Shown here: positions 1 to 11,400 of the stretch, piece after piece | How positions within the stretch are numbered: the first letter of the stretch is position 1 | How the letters are laid out: every line of letters starts with the position of its first letter | DNA from: Notospermus geniculatus | Taxonomy: Eukaryota; Nemertea; Pilidiophora; Heteronemertea; Lineidae | Reading direction: 5' to 3' | Length of the DNA: 64,000 nucleotides | Assembly (NCBI GenBank): GCA_002633025.1 | Contig: NMRB01001318.1 | Span: forward strand, 96,542 to 160,541 | Notes under the pieces: generated by a model | What the model was told of the DNA's origin: nothing | Database searches by the model: none | Seen by the model: only the letters and a program-made list of their open reading frames with translations | Translations under genes and position numbers: made by a program

Positions 1-2060
1 AAAGCACTCCAATGTGCTATGTGGTCCCCTGCAGATGACCTTTATGTGCATCTGAAGTTCCAGCCCGGTCGGACATCCAATATGGCCGCCAGGTGGCATA
101 ACCCAAAAATCATCAAAGTCTTTTCTGGGAATGACTTGACCCAGATTGCTCATAACTGATATGTACCTCCCTCTGTCATTAGACTATTATGTCCAACCCA
201 GTGAGCACATGGTCCATGGACCATTTCATTCCTTCGTGCAGGTGGCAGCACCCGTGATCGTTAGACTGGTTCCCGGTCCGATGCAACTCACTCACGATAT
301 TCACGTCAGTACATATCACCGACAATAGGTGGCACCACCGCAGGCGTCCGTGGATAGAGAACCAGTGAGTGAGTGTTTACAACTTCGGCGTCTAACTCCT
401 TTAAAGAAAAATTTGCCAAAAAAATTGTATTTGACACATTAGGTTCCAGACATGATATAACGTCCTACGCACTGTGACTTGCCATTTCCTTGCAGGGCGT
501 ACTATTACGCCTTACAAAAGCTGAGATCCTCGGATGTTTCCGGGGGTTCCCCGGATTTCGTAATGACGTAATAGTACGCCATACCCAGTTAAGGTGTTAA
601 AGTCATGACTATTCATGACGAATGACAGGAACGGTTGTGAATTTCTTACACAAGACCTGTGCGGGGCGGTCCCAGGAAATGCCAACAATCACGCAGCGTG
701 ACGAAATGGTCACGGAACTAAAACATATCGCACCCCTTGTATCGCTACAAAAGGTCTAGCATTGTATATGGCTGTTTTAAGTCTGCCCGTATTAGAATTG
801 CAGTAGTCTGGCTTAGGATCTTATAGGTGAGTGCATACAGTATTCACTGGGGACACACTGACCACCATTCCAGGCACTAGGCCTATAACTCAGAGATACC
901 AACAGGCTTTCATACAGAAAATCTTGGAAGTTAGATTGCGATGAAGATCGCCGTTTAGACTTGTCAAGGTTCTCCACTAGTGTAACAGAACGGGTGCGGT
1001 GCCTGTTCTAAAATGCAGGATTGATCTTAGCGCCCGGTCTAAAAATCCGCCGCCCGGTCTAAAAAAATTGCCGCCCGGTCTAAATTATTCACTTTAAATA
1101 AGACTGAGGTTTTCCAAGCACCGACAGGAGCTAGGTTTGTGTTGCGAAATGCTGGGAAATCGCATTTCAGGGCTGCTAGATTGCAAATTTTTCTAGGGGA
1201 GGCCTCCGGACCCCCCTGAGGACGCGCGTGCGGCAGCGGCTTCGGATATCAGTAACCGTGTGACGTCACCAGCGCCCGGTCTGTTTCAAACCCTGTGAAG
1301 AACCCGGCTTGTTATTTCATACAAGAGCTTAGCAAAGCTTCCTTGTGACGTATGGAAGTGAGGGAGCCCTGTCAGTTCCCAGTTTGAATCTGTGGAGAAA
1401 CAAAAAATTCCTTCCATCTTTATCAAAGCGGCATGGGCTATGAAAGGCCCGTTTTCACTACAGCATTTTATGACACAGTTTGCAGTGAGTGGTGCCGTTT
1501 TCACAGGGATATGGAGGGTTCTTTATAGTTCAGCTGGCAAATCATATCCCATTGCCTGTGAAAAACTGCACTGCTGCCGCAAATTGCAGCGAAAATAGCT
1601 GTAGTAGAAACAGGTCTTACACACGGGCAGTGTGTAGCTGTGTACACACAAACTTATGTAGCCGGTGTGTCCCCAGTTGAGCTGTATATAATTATAATAA
1701 ATTATGTAAATAGTCTATTCGGGTCAAACCTGGGGTTGGAGTTATATTTTCATGCTGTAATTCATTCCATGTTATTTAATTACTTGTTGTGATATTTGTG
1801 GTGTCGTTTGGTAGAAAATCAGACATTGATGCATCAGAATCGAGAGAGTGCCGTACTGGGTGACCGGATGACAGCAAAGAATCAAATTCAATCTGCATAA
1901 TGTACATTAGGCCAGACTTTTATACTCCTTGTTTCTTGAATTTGCTCAAATAAATTTTTCGTAAATGTGACCATTGGGCATGAAATTTGAACAGTAGTCT
2001 TGAGCAATGTACTCGACACACAATGCACAAAACTTCAAGCAATGGCATTACGCCCAATGT
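1..2060. other. Non-genic left edge
   Basis: No recognisable gene. Frame 1 on the plus strand is open from base 1 to a TGA at 157-159 (52 codons), which could be the tail of an exon entering from the left, but I recognise no family. At about 498-582 a short inverted repeat is seen (GCGTACTATTACG against CGTAATAGTACGC). At 1030-1085 the word GCCCGGTCTAAA recurs three times with small variations. Confidence 0.4.
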
Positions 2061-2063
2061 CTA

Positions 2064-2338
2064 AGCCCGGTGGTCGAGTGGTTAGCGCGCTTGACTACCA
2101 AACTGTGCAATGGGTCGGCGCGGGTTCGACTCCGGGCGAAGGCATGTACAAAAAGTTGTGAAACATTAATGCAGGGTCCGTCGGACGGGACTAAAAGCCG
2201 TGGTCCCTTGTACCTGAGTGTCTATGCCACTTGGCAAGTAAAAGACCCCACACAGGTGGACAGTAGCCTGTCGTGGACTCCATACCTCCGGCAAAAATCC
2301 AACAGGGTTATAACGCTGGTAATGATATGATGATATGA
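2064..2338 (+). repeat. tRNA-derived SINE-like element
   Basis: The head resembles a tRNA. An A-box-like stretch (TGGTCGAGTGGTTAGCGCGC, from about 2071) is followed by a canonical B box (GGTTCGACTCC at 2123-2133), so an internal RNA polymerase III promoter is plausible. The body is non-tRNA sequence containing GGCAAGTAAAAGACCCC and the tail is a run of ATGAT-type short repeats, as in many tRNA-SINEs. The body word GGCAAGTAAAAGACCCCA recurs alone at 2597-2614, a fragment of a second copy. A functional tRNA gene is unlikely because of the long SINE-like body and the repeat tail. Confidence 0.65.
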
Positions 2339-2638
2339 TATTATTGTGTGAGATTACGGTATGTCGGTTAGGTGTACCTTTTCCGAGAAGGCACTTTCGG
2401 GCCCCGATGTTCTCGGCGGTGTTCGGAAAAAAATACCGTAAAGAAAAAATTATTTTTGTTCAGTTTTTGGGTTAAACGAATCAGCGGGCATGAGAAGTTG
2501 TAAAAAATAAAAATTTTATTTTTTTCAAAATTTGGAGAATGTGGAAATTTGGAGCATTCCCAATTCGGCAAGTTCGCGAAAAAGGAATAAAAAAGGGCAA
2601 GTAAAAGACCCCATCCAAGTGAGGAACATGAGTACAGT

Positions 2639-2871
2639 ATTGACATCCCTAAATTCGCGCAAGTTAGGCGTAAGTCACTCGTAACTTACGCAACAACTCA
2701 TGAGCTATGTTACGCGTAACTTACAAGGTGAGTTACGCGAATTTCGCTAATTACGCGGTGAGTTACACAGTGAGTTAAGAGGCGAGTTACGCGGTAAGTT
2801 ACACGAAACCAAAGCCGTGAGTTACGCGTAAGTTACTCGTAACTTACGCGAAGTCGTAGGGATGTCAATTG
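2639..2871. mobile_element. Inverted-repeat element full of GTTACGCG words
   Basis: The ends are inverted (ATTGACATCCCTA left, TAGGGATGTCAAT right). The interior is almost entirely variants of GAGTTACGCG and GTAACTTACGC on both strands, so the element can fold on itself in many registers. It reads as a non-autonomous foldback element with an internally amplified motif. No coding capacity is seen. Confidence 0.6.
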
Positions 2872-3790
2872 TGACCTGTACTGTAGCTTGAGATGGCCTC
2901 TTCCATACTTACCAGGGCCAAGAATGCTATGGCTTCGGCCCTGATGGAAAAATCTGATACAAAATATCTCATCAATTTCTCCACCAACCTCACCACCAGT
3001 TGGTCCTCTTTCGATTCAGATGTCGTCGACATTGACAATTTTGATAATTGTCCTAAATGCTGGTTGCAGAGCAACAAATAATTGTAAAATAGGCCTAGTT
3101 TAGATTCATGACTAGATATTTACACAAATTTCATGTGAAGTTGTTGATTGTGTGGTATTTTATTCCTGATATGTTTCATTCCCATTGCAGTCTGTAAATT
3201 TCCAGTTGTACATTCCACATCACCATAAAGGTTCAACTTACAAATTTAGCATTTTATAAATGTGGACAGTATCCCTTTAAACCTCAACAGATTTGCATTC
3301 CGACTCTTCCACATGATAGGCAAGACCCTTCTGCATGTTTAGTGCAAATTTTGTTGAATTCCGATTACCAGTAGTTGATCTTATGATACAAAAGGACTGA
3401 ATTTATGAGAACCCCACGAATGATGTGAGCGCAGAGTCATCTGTGTACATTTGTATAGGCTAACGTACATTTGCACGTGGAACACTAATTGTGCTGAAAA
3501 TAGCTCAGTTATCCTCACAAATGGAATTCAAAGCATCAAGTTGACAGGTTGACCACAAAAAAAGTTGAAGCTCGTGCCTATTACGTAAATCCAAAATTCA
3601 GGCAGTGAGAGACATCTGGTGGCAACACATGAAATGTATCCCTCAGTAAGTTCATCGTTCGCAGTTAAATCTTTATGGTTGATTCCTTTATGATGTCACT
3701 TTAGCGCAGCAAGCATACGACCTGGATTCTGCCTCTTGCATGTTATAAGGATGTTGTGACATGGTACCATCGCTTAGTTTTTGACGTCTT
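2872..3790. other. No gene recognised
   Basis: Both strands have a short open frame at about 2865-3081, but neither gives a recognisable domain and they are largely antisense to each other. The rest shows no splice-flanked coding sequence or repeat structure that I can support. Confidence 0.4.
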
Positions 3791-4159
3791 AAGCTACGTT
3801 TAGCTGATACATAGTAAGCGGAATGCGGATCGCGGAAACGGAACACGGAATAGACATCTGTTTGCTCCAAGCCATTTCCCTTCATCCATTTATCTGCATG
3901 TGGTAAGCGGTTTGCGGAATGCGGAAAGACCGATCACACGGTACAGCGATTTTTCCATCCGGAATAAAAATCCACGGCAACAGAGCACTGTGATTGGTCA
4001 GGGACGGACAAAACCGGCACCGTGCTTACAAAAACAGAAGTGGTAGGCCTGCCGCGTGCAGAAAAATGAAACATGCGGAATGTTTGCCGCGTTCTGTATA
4101 CCCATTTCCGTTTCCACAATCTGCATTCCGCTTATCATGTGTCAGGTAAACGTAGCTTT
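3791..4159. mobile_element. Non-autonomous TIR element, family A copy 1
   Basis: It begins AAGCTACGTTTAGCTGA and ends with the inverted counterpart (CAGGTAAACGTAGCTT). Subterminal GCGGAATGCGGA at the left and TCTGCATTCCGC at the right are also inverted. A shorter relative lies at 46402-46539 with the same left end. No protein-coding content, so it is a MITE-like element. Confidence 0.65.
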
Positions 4160-4360
4160 ATGGGTCTGATGCTCACAGCACCACCTGTCAGGCGCGCTCC
4201 AAGGGCGGGCGCACCTGCCGCACGCCCCCCTTTCAGCCAAAAAATCGTAAAATTGACCGTGAAATTCTGAAATTTGGAGCAAATCATTGAAATTCACCAC
4301 AGATTTCAATGTTTCTAGCACAGTGCGCCCCCTCTTTCCCGAAATCCTGGATCCGTCCCT
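4160..4360. repeat. Dispersed repeat, family B copy 1
   Basis: It shares with 11975-12146 the run AAATTGACYGTGAAATTCTG, then GAGCAAATCATTGAAATTC and, near its end, CCTGGATCCG. Family B copies usually terminate in a GGCGGATCCAG-type end and its inverse, and the interior is non-coding. A third relative lies at 5728-5897. Confidence 0.5.
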
Positions 4361-4406
4361 GCCTGTTGGGGCACTGGTTTCCCATTCGTATCCAGGAATT
4401 ATCCGT

Positions 4407-4563
4407 CTCCAGAATTCACGAATTTTCGACCCCAACCGGGGTCTTTTTCAAGTGGAACTTTACAATCTGAAACTCTAGAAAAGACTCTTTTCTAGAGTTT
4501 CAGATTGTAAAGTTCCACTTGAAAAAGACCCCGATTGGGGTCGAAAATTCGTGAATTCTGGAG
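4407..4563. repeat. Near-perfect 157-bp hairpin
   Basis: Two 77-base arms (4407-4483 and 4487-4563) are reverse complements with one difference that I can see (AACCGG against AATCGG), separated by only three bases (ACT). It could be a young foldback transposon, a recent inverted duplication or a sequencing/assembly fold-back artefact. The single mismatch argues mildly against a pure artefact. Confidence 0.8.
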
Positions 4564-5512
4564 ATTGACTTCTTGCTTATTATCATTTTGTGTGTCAATT
4601 TTGTGCTTTTCTGTATCTCAGAAATTATCCGTGAGACAGCAAGAATTACGATTCATTCATGGTGTATATTGAGATGTACAAAGTTTGTCGTTATAGTGTT
4701 GCACTGTTTTTGTGTTCATCGAAAAAAATCGTTCCACTCCTGCATCACAGGGGCTTGAGGCATGCAATGATTTTCATGGCCCGCGAAAATAGCCGTGATA
4801 CATTATCTTTAAAGATGTATCATGATATTTACATTCATATTTGTAAACATGGATGTTTACATTATGTTATTTTGGACTTTTGGGACATGGCAACCCAACA
4901 AATTGAATACTTTCGGTATCAAATTTCTAGAGGGGCATGCCACCAACACAAATTACTCATTTGATACTGAAAGACTGGACACAAACAAACAAAATGTAAA
5001 TAAACAATGATTTTCGTGGCCCGCAAAAATACCCGTGATACATTATCTTTAAAGCGAATTGATAGCGGATTTTATTCACATTTGGCTGCTGTTTGTAAAC
5101 ACAAAATTTCATCCAATCAGAATGCATGAACATTTCTTTGTTGACATTCTGGAGAAGTTTGTTTGCATTTTTTCCCGAAAATTCATCTCCTTTCAAATTC
5201 TATTTCTAAATCAAATTTTTTCGATATCAATTCGGTTTAAGATGCCCTTAGCAGAGAGATTCAGTGGTATTCTCAGAAATGGTTCCCGAATAAATTGTGC
5301 ATAATTACGGTAGATGGAGTAGGAAAAATTTGGTGGCTGTTTACTTCTGAACTATACTGTACAGTGTAAATAAACTCACTATCTCATAAGGACTATGGAT
5401 CTGTATATGTAAGAGAAATATGAAAATAAATTATTTAGAAGAAAAGGCCGTATATTCGTTTATTTTTATTCATGGTGTTTTTGTGTTTGGTCTGTTGTCA
5501 GTAGGGGAAACA
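4564..5512. other. AT-rich non-genic stretch with a direct repeat
   Basis: A segment around 4764-4815 (AATGATTTTCATGGCCCGCG through ATACATTATCTTTAAAG) recurs with small changes at 5008-5055. Short frames here show no known domain. No gene is supported. Confidence 0.4.
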
Positions 5513-5656
5513 GTGGGACTTGGTTGATGATGTTGGGGATCAAACCCGGTGGGACTTGGTTGATGATGTTGGGGATCGAACCTGGTGAGACTTGGTTGAT
5601 GATGTCGGGGATCGAACCTGGTGAGACTTGGTTGATGATGTCGGGGATCGAACCCG
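5513..5656. repeat. 36-bp tandem repeat, 4 units
   Basis: Units start at 5513, 5549, 5585 and 5621, each of the form GTGGGACTTGGTTGATGATG followed by TYGGGGATCRAACCYG. Because 36 is a multiple of three the array is open on the minus strand as a 12-residue repeat, which is a by-product of unit length rather than evidence of a gene. The GGGGATCGAACCC part resembles a tRNA T-arm, so the array may have grown from a tRNA-derived repeat. Confidence 0.8.
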
Positions 5657-5727
5657 GTCCATTGTCTTTAGGCATCTGTGCCTGCCGCCAGTGAAGCTAT
5701 TTGAGGTCCCCACTGCACCCTACAACA

Positions 5728-5897
5728 GCAGGGGCGGATCCAGAATCATGGGAAAGAGGGGGCACAGCCAGGGCACATCGTGGAAAACCTCAGTCAAATT
5801 TTAACATCTTTTCGAAAGTTCGACATTTCCCGGTCAATTTTAAAGATTTTCCACAAAATAGAGGGGGCACGGGCCGGGTGTGCCGCCCCTGGATCCG
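5728..5897. repeat. Dispersed repeat, family B copy 2
   Basis: It starts AGCAGGGGCGGATCCAG and ends near GCCGCCCCTGGATCCG, giving terminal inverted repeats of the same type as 11975-12146. No coding content. Confidence 0.6.
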
Positions 5898-5932
5898 TGT
5901 CTGAACAGGACGGAGTTTGGGGAGGAGATTAT

Positions 5933-6838
5933 TAGCCCGCTTGGCCCATAGGCCAAAAGGGCTTACCGGTATGCTGTGCTTGGCACCTTTAGTGGTGGTC
6001 TGTCGTGCGTGCGTGCGTGCGTGCGTGCGTCTGTAAACTTTTCCCTTGTCAGATGGATAGCGCCTTCAGTTTTTGACGGATCATTTTGTTATTGCATATG
6101 GATGTGTATGACCACAAAATCTAGGTCAAGTTCGATTTTGGGTGCGATGCGATTCCCACTTTGGCCAGTAGGGGGCGTTTTGTGAAAAAATTCAAAGGCC
6201 TGTATTTTGAGAATGGCTTGAGCTATCGCGATGAAACTTTGTATGTATGTACCTCTATAGTTTGTGGTGACTTGCACACGAAGTTTCGNGAGCTATCGCG
6301 ATGAAACTTTGTGTGTATGTACCTCTAGTTTGTGCTGACTTGCACACGAAGTTTCGGCGTAATATGATTCTTGACTTTGCCTCTAGGGGGCCAAAATGAC
6401 AATATCAAATTTTTCCTTGTTAGATGGATAGCGCCTTCAGTTTTTGAAGGATCATTTTCATATTGCATACAGGTGTGTATGACCAAAAAATCTAGGTCAA
6501 GTGCGATTTTGGGTGCGATGTGATTCCTGTTTTGGTAGGTAGGGGGCGTTTTGTGAAAAAATTAAAAGGGCTATATTTTGATAATCATTTGAGCTATTGT
6601 ATTGAACCTCTGTATGTATTTACCTCTAGGTTGTAGTGACTTCCTGACGAAATTTTGGTGAAATCTAATTCTTGACTTTGCCACCAGGAGGCCAAAACCA
6701 AACTCACAAAATCTGCTATGTATGCTTTGGTCACAGATATTGTCAAAGATGACTTGTATGGGATTCTGATATGGCTTATGCTTTCCACCACTGTGCTAAA
6801 AAGCCAAGCGGGCACAGTGCCATTGGCACTATTTTTGT
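5933..6838. mobile_element. TIR element, family C copy 1
   Basis: The left end AGCCCGCTTGG is inverted at the right as CCAAGCGGGC (6804-6813), followed by a small hairpin GTGCCATTGGCAC and ATTTTTG. The interior contains a (GTGC)n microsatellite (6003-6030) and repeated internal modules: a block starting AGATGGATAGCGCCTTCAGT occurs twice (6051 and 6421) and GAGCTATCGCGATGAAACTT twice (6220 and 6291). Copy 2 is at 41213-42037. No transposase is seen. Confidence 0.7.
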
Positions 6839-7440
6839 AGATACTGCAGTCTCTCTTGACAACGTCACAAACCAGTGGAAAACCTTTACTAGGCCTAAGG
6901 CCTTTTTCTCAAAAGGACAATTTTGCAGATACTGAAGTCTCTCATGATAGGGCAGAATAGGCCTATGCTGAGTTTACTTGCAACTCTTTTTGAGTAAAAA
7001 AATACCCTGGAAAAACCTTGTAAACATAGGTGTCTGTGTCTGTTTGTGACAATTTTGATCATGTTAATGACTACAGCTAGGCCTAGGCCTAGATCCTAAG
7101 CCTAGGCTTAAGCCCCTAGGATGATGTGATGTGATGATGTGAATTTCGAATAAATAAATCCTCATTGAAAGCTAAAGATTGTTTCGTTCTCTTCTTTACA
7201 TCTTTACCCACTTCTGTGCTGACTGGAGACATTTTTAGGCATGATGGGAGAGGAAAAGACTTGCAATGGACAATGACAGTAGACTCTATCACTCCAAAAG
7301 AGTGCAGCACCTGACGGGACAGCGTCATGACGTCCCGCAGGTCCGTCCAATAAATTGAAAATAAGCCTGGCGAATAGGAAAAAACTCCTTAATTTTCGGG
7401 CGGAAGCTATTTTCGGTCCCTCCAAAAAATGTCAATACAC
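6839..7440. other. No gene recognised
   Basis: Non-repetitive sequence apart from a CCTAGGCCTAGG cluster near 7080-7120 and a GATGATGTGATG run at 7120-7140. Minus-strand frames at 7116-7425 match nothing that I know. Confidence 0.35.
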
Positions 7441-7640
7441 CGTTGGGGAACACTGAGAATGGCTACACTTGGAGATATTACACCGAAGGGCTACACTCAG
7501 AGATATTTAATACACCGTTGGGGAACACTGAGAATGGCTACACTTGGAGATATTACACCGAAGGGCTACACTCAGAGATATTTAATACACCGTTGGGGAA
7601 CACTGAGAATGGCTACACTTGGAGATATTACACCGAAGGC
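7432..7640. repeat. 75-bp minisatellite, about 2.8 units
   Basis: Near-identical units begin CGTTGGGGAACACTGAGAAT at 7441, 7516 and 7591. The 75-base period keeps two plus-strand frames open with a 25-residue repeat. With no flanking coding signals I treat this as a minisatellite and not a repeat protein. Confidence 0.85.
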
Positions 7641-7679
7641 TACCATTCCGACCTGTGTTTGTATTTTTGCGATGTTTTA

Positions 7680-9137
7680 GTTCGCGTTTCGGCCCAAGAT
7701 CAAGAAAATCGCGGAAATAAAACGCACACGAAAATTTCACAGTTTACAGTACATCTAACGTTCTGATAGGAAAATCAAGCCAGATCCAATCAGACCTCGA
7801 ATACAGTGTGCAAATGATTTGTCGTCTGGGGAAAAAATTAACTTGGGTGAGAAATTATGAAACCAGTGTTTCCGCCAGAAAAAAAAATTGGGGGATGGAC
7901 CAAAAAACGTTCAATTTTTTTTTGAAAAATTTTTTTTTGAAAAATTTTTTTTGGATTTTTTTATTTGGATTTTTTTCACAAAACAGTGTACATGGACTGC
8001 AAGATAACATGATGGTATAATAATATGATGTTTTGAAAAGAAAAAAGACAAGATTTAAAGAAAAAAATCCATTCTTTCTGAAAAATTTGGGGATGGATTT
8101 ATCCCCAAATAATTTTCTTGGGGATGGAATTCTCCCCATTCTCCCCTCTGGTGGAAACCCTGGAAACCTTTGCAAGAAACAAGACAATATTTGATTACAT
8201 ACAGTTTATTTACACATTTCAACGTAGATTTACAAATAGGCCTACAAGAGCATATAACAGAAAAGCATTTGTTTTTCAAACATTGTACACCTACACTTTG
8301 TTGGTAAATGTACTTTGAGGTGAACTCAAGAAGAAAAATTTGATGGTGTATAGTGCTCTTCACAATGTCCAGTCATTTTTGCACTCCTTTTATACCTTGC
8401 AATGGAACCTAACCACAAACCACAAATTGGCCAGTTAGGCCAAAAAAAAATATTGTCTGTTTCTTGTCCAGCAACTCAGCGAAAATTGATGTGGGCATGC
8501 AAATTTTTTTTATTTTCAAATACCGGTACATGTAATTTTTTTCTGTTTTCTTCATGGATGGGGGAAATACCACCAGCAAACTATCTCTCTACATGTTTAA
8601 AGCACAGATTTCATGATCAATAAAGATGATTTCAAGTGATGAAGCATTTCTGTGTATTGTATAGAAGGCGCTGCGAAAGCAAAATGGGAAAATTTGAAAT
8701 TGGTGAAAAAAAATTTTCAATGCAGAGGGTCTGGGAATGACGCGGGCGCGGACAAGAAACAAATACTTTATTTTTTTGGCCTTACGTGTGCATGCCGATT
8801 AACAGCTGATCGACTTCTAATAGGACCTTGTTCAGGTTTATTACTCTGATCTGTCAGTATAAGCCTAAAAATCCATTCACGCGATTTTCGTGCCGCGATG
8901 TCGCATCCTTTGTCCACGGCCAACACGGCAGAAAAAAACAATGCTATCGAGCGTCTGCCACTCGAAAATCGCATGAATGGACCGACCGCCTAATTCCTCC
9001 AAGCTCTGATTCAAGATAATCATGCACATGTAACTGGCCCATTTGTGGTTTGTCCGAGGAAAAATAACTACCGGGTATTATAATCAACCATGTAAATAAA
9101 CAAACCGTAATGTTTACAATTCGAACTAGAGCACCTT
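7680..9137. other. Non-genic, AT-rich
   Basis: Contains long T runs and TTTTTTGAAAAATTT repeats near 7910-7970, and GGGGATGGA words at 8085-8130. No gene or complete element can be supported. Confidence 0.35.
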
Positions 9138-9542
9138 GGGCCGTAACTACGAAGCGCGATTAGGCCAACACGCGTGTAAATTCATAGTTATTCAGGTTAA
9201 GGGCCTAGAAAACCATTGTGTTGCTACCTTGTACGCTGCTTGATCGGCAGCATTTACCCGCAGGATAACCACACGCGGTTAACATTCCTGCGTTTACGTG
9301 CAGGAGGATCGAAGAAAAGAGTTGAATGACTCTAAACAAGGCCTGTAGGTTGTTTTAAGTTTTTCTTTTGTCCTCCTTCAGCTAGACAAAGGAAAGTTAA
9401 CCACGGGTGATTATCCTGCTGGTAAACGCTGCCTATTAAGCAGCGTACAAGGTAGCAAAACAATGGTTTTCTAGGCCCTTAACCTGAATAACTATGAATT
9501 TACACGCGTGTTGGCCTAATCGCGCTTCGTAAGTACGGCCCC
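9138..9542. mobile_element. Long-TIR foldback element
   Basis: Left end GGGCCGTAACTACGAAGCGC and right end GCGCTTCGTAAGTACGGCCC are inverted, and the inverted similarity continues inward for well over 100 bases (TAGGCCAACACGCGTG against CACGCGTGTTGGCCTA; CTTGTACGCTGCTTGATC against TTAAGCAGCGTACAAG). The centre is short and non-coding, as in a long-armed MITE or foldback element. Confidence 0.8.
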
Positions 9543-10189
9543 TTTAGTTTTAAGCATAGCTGGTGCATCTGCGCCACACTGTCATTTTATGTGTTGTTTT
9601 TTGTGCTCTATTTTGGATATCTCTGGAGTAAAGGGTATTAGTCATGGCAGTCAAAACTGACACTAAGAATAATTTCACACCCCGCGAAATTCACAATTTC
9701 AAATTTCCAAATTCTGTATCGGAGTGGACTACATCCTTACGTAGGATGACCCTGTACCTCCCATAGACCATTGCTAAAACCTCACAAGACACACACCACC
9801 GTACAAACTGCGGTTTATAACATGAATGATTCTCATGAGAGGAGCACAACAGATATACCCAGTATACGCGAACGAACTAAACCAGAACAAGCCTCGTTTT
9901 CAAAAAAACAAAATGGCTTTGCTGGGAATGCCCATGCCGTTTACCTAGTTTTTGACATGATTTACGCCAGAATTTTGTGCACATTCATGAAAATAGACCT
10001 ATGGCACAATGCAAGGAACAATGGATGGATTGCATGGATTTTAGACATCTTCACGAACTTGGTTATAGGGCCGATTATAGGCCTTAATCCATGTAAGAAC
10101 TGCACCGTTGTATCACCCGCAGATTTTGGGGGCATTTCGTGGAAAAAAGCTGCGGGTCTTATGCCGGAAAATACGGTATTACAATTCCA
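9543..10189. other. No gene recognised
   Basis: A plus-strand frame runs through 9771-10244, but it has no recognisable domain and no splice or start context that I would trust. It overlaps the start of the repeat cluster to its right. Confidence 0.3.
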
Positions 10190-11245
10190 GAAATGTTCGT
10201 TAAGACCGGGGTTAAGACGCCTCCGTATAGAGGAATCCCACTGACATCACACGGCCGCCATCTTGGCTGTCAAAATGAAGCCATGGAGGCTGCCATCTTG
10301 TTCTCGGTTCAAAAGTTTAGCGGCCCGTACAGACCACTGGGAGCATACAACTCATCAAATCACTTTTTTTAACCTCTCACAGTTTCTGAGCAGAAGTAGG
10401 CAGTTGGTCTGGTGTGAAAACCGTGTTGAAAACAAAGCGAATCGTCCATACGGCTTGCTGTAGAAGAGGCCGATGACTGCCGACAACGTTAAAACTGCGT
10501 GCTAAACGCTGAGTTGATGCTGTGATGTTGCGTCATTTGACGGCCAAAATGGCGGAGATTTTGACAATCGTTGCAGTCCCAGAAATGTTCGTTAGACACC
10601 TCCGCATAGCACATCTGATTCGACAATAATAATAAATCCAATCAATGTTCGATAGAGTCCATGATATTTATAATTTGCTAGAGTCATTCCTTGCTTTATC
10701 GTCGTCTGCCAGTCACAACGATGCTTTCCACTCCTGTATAATTTTATCGGCCGCGTCGAGAGTTTCATCTTTCTGTAAGTAGAAATAAACAGAATTACGC
10801 TATTACTCTCCATTCCAGTTCCGAGTAGCGCGAGGTTTATCAACGATAGCTCCGCAACGGCTGGGCCGAATTTGACATACCATACATCAATCGATTTGTC
10901 TTTTTTGGCGCTACAGCCATCATCACTGTCATTTTCCCACAAAACATGACAGAAAAAAGTTCCTTCACAAATCACAGTTTGTGTTGACGGCCGAAATGGT
11001 GGCCATTTTGAAATGACGCAATGCATCGCGCACGTGTAAACTGCACTGAAGTGAACACCATAGCGAAATGAAATGGGTTTTGAGAAAGGGATCCGTTATG
11101 CAGACCTTACGCGAAAAATGAAGATAGCAGAAAGATACCGACAAGAAAGACAAGTCGATTGACGTATGTTTCGTCAAATTTGACCCAGCCGTTGCGGAGC
11201 TATCGTTGATAAACCTCGCGCCACTCGGAACTGGAATGAACTGTA
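10190..11245. repeat. Composite inverted and direct repeat cluster
   Basis: About 85 bases at 10812-10898 (CATTCCAGTTCCGAGTAGCG onward) reappear inverted at 11153-11240 (ending GCCACTCGGAACTGGAATGA). CAGAAATGTTCGTTA-x-GAC with CTCCG-TATAG occurs at 10190 and again at 10580. GACGGCCRAAATGG occurs at 10538 and 10987. This is most likely nested non-autonomous transposon debris. The minus-strand frame across 10592-11026 shows no known domain. Confidence 0.55.
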
Positions 11246-11400
11246 GAACCAGTCACAGATTCACAAGTAGTGTGTTAGTTTACTCACTCAGGCCTCCCCA
11301 GAGTAAATTTTTCAGCGGGCAAGGTGCATGCTCAATAAAGCCCCATTCCGAACACTGTTAGGCCTCACTCGAGTAAGTTTGCACCACGTGACCAGGCAAA

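Noticed and set aside
2064-2142. A functional tRNA gene
   Set aside because: A and B boxes are present, but the downstream body and repeat tail mark it as a SINE-type derivative.
5466-5675. Minus-strand frame with PGSIPDIINQVS repeats
   Set aside because: 36-bp tandem repeat open by periodicity; no gene context.
7429-7766. Two overlapping plus-strand frames with a 25-residue repeat
   Set aside because: They are open only because the minisatellite period (75 bp) is a multiple of three. No start context, splice signals or domain.
9771-10244. 157-codon plus-strand frame
   Set aside because: No recognisable domain, no ATG at the start of the frame and overlap with a repeat cluster.
10592-11026. 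144-codon minus-strand frame
   Set aside because: It lies in an inverted-repeat cluster whose other arm (11153-11240) reproduces part of it; probably transposon debris without identifiable protein.
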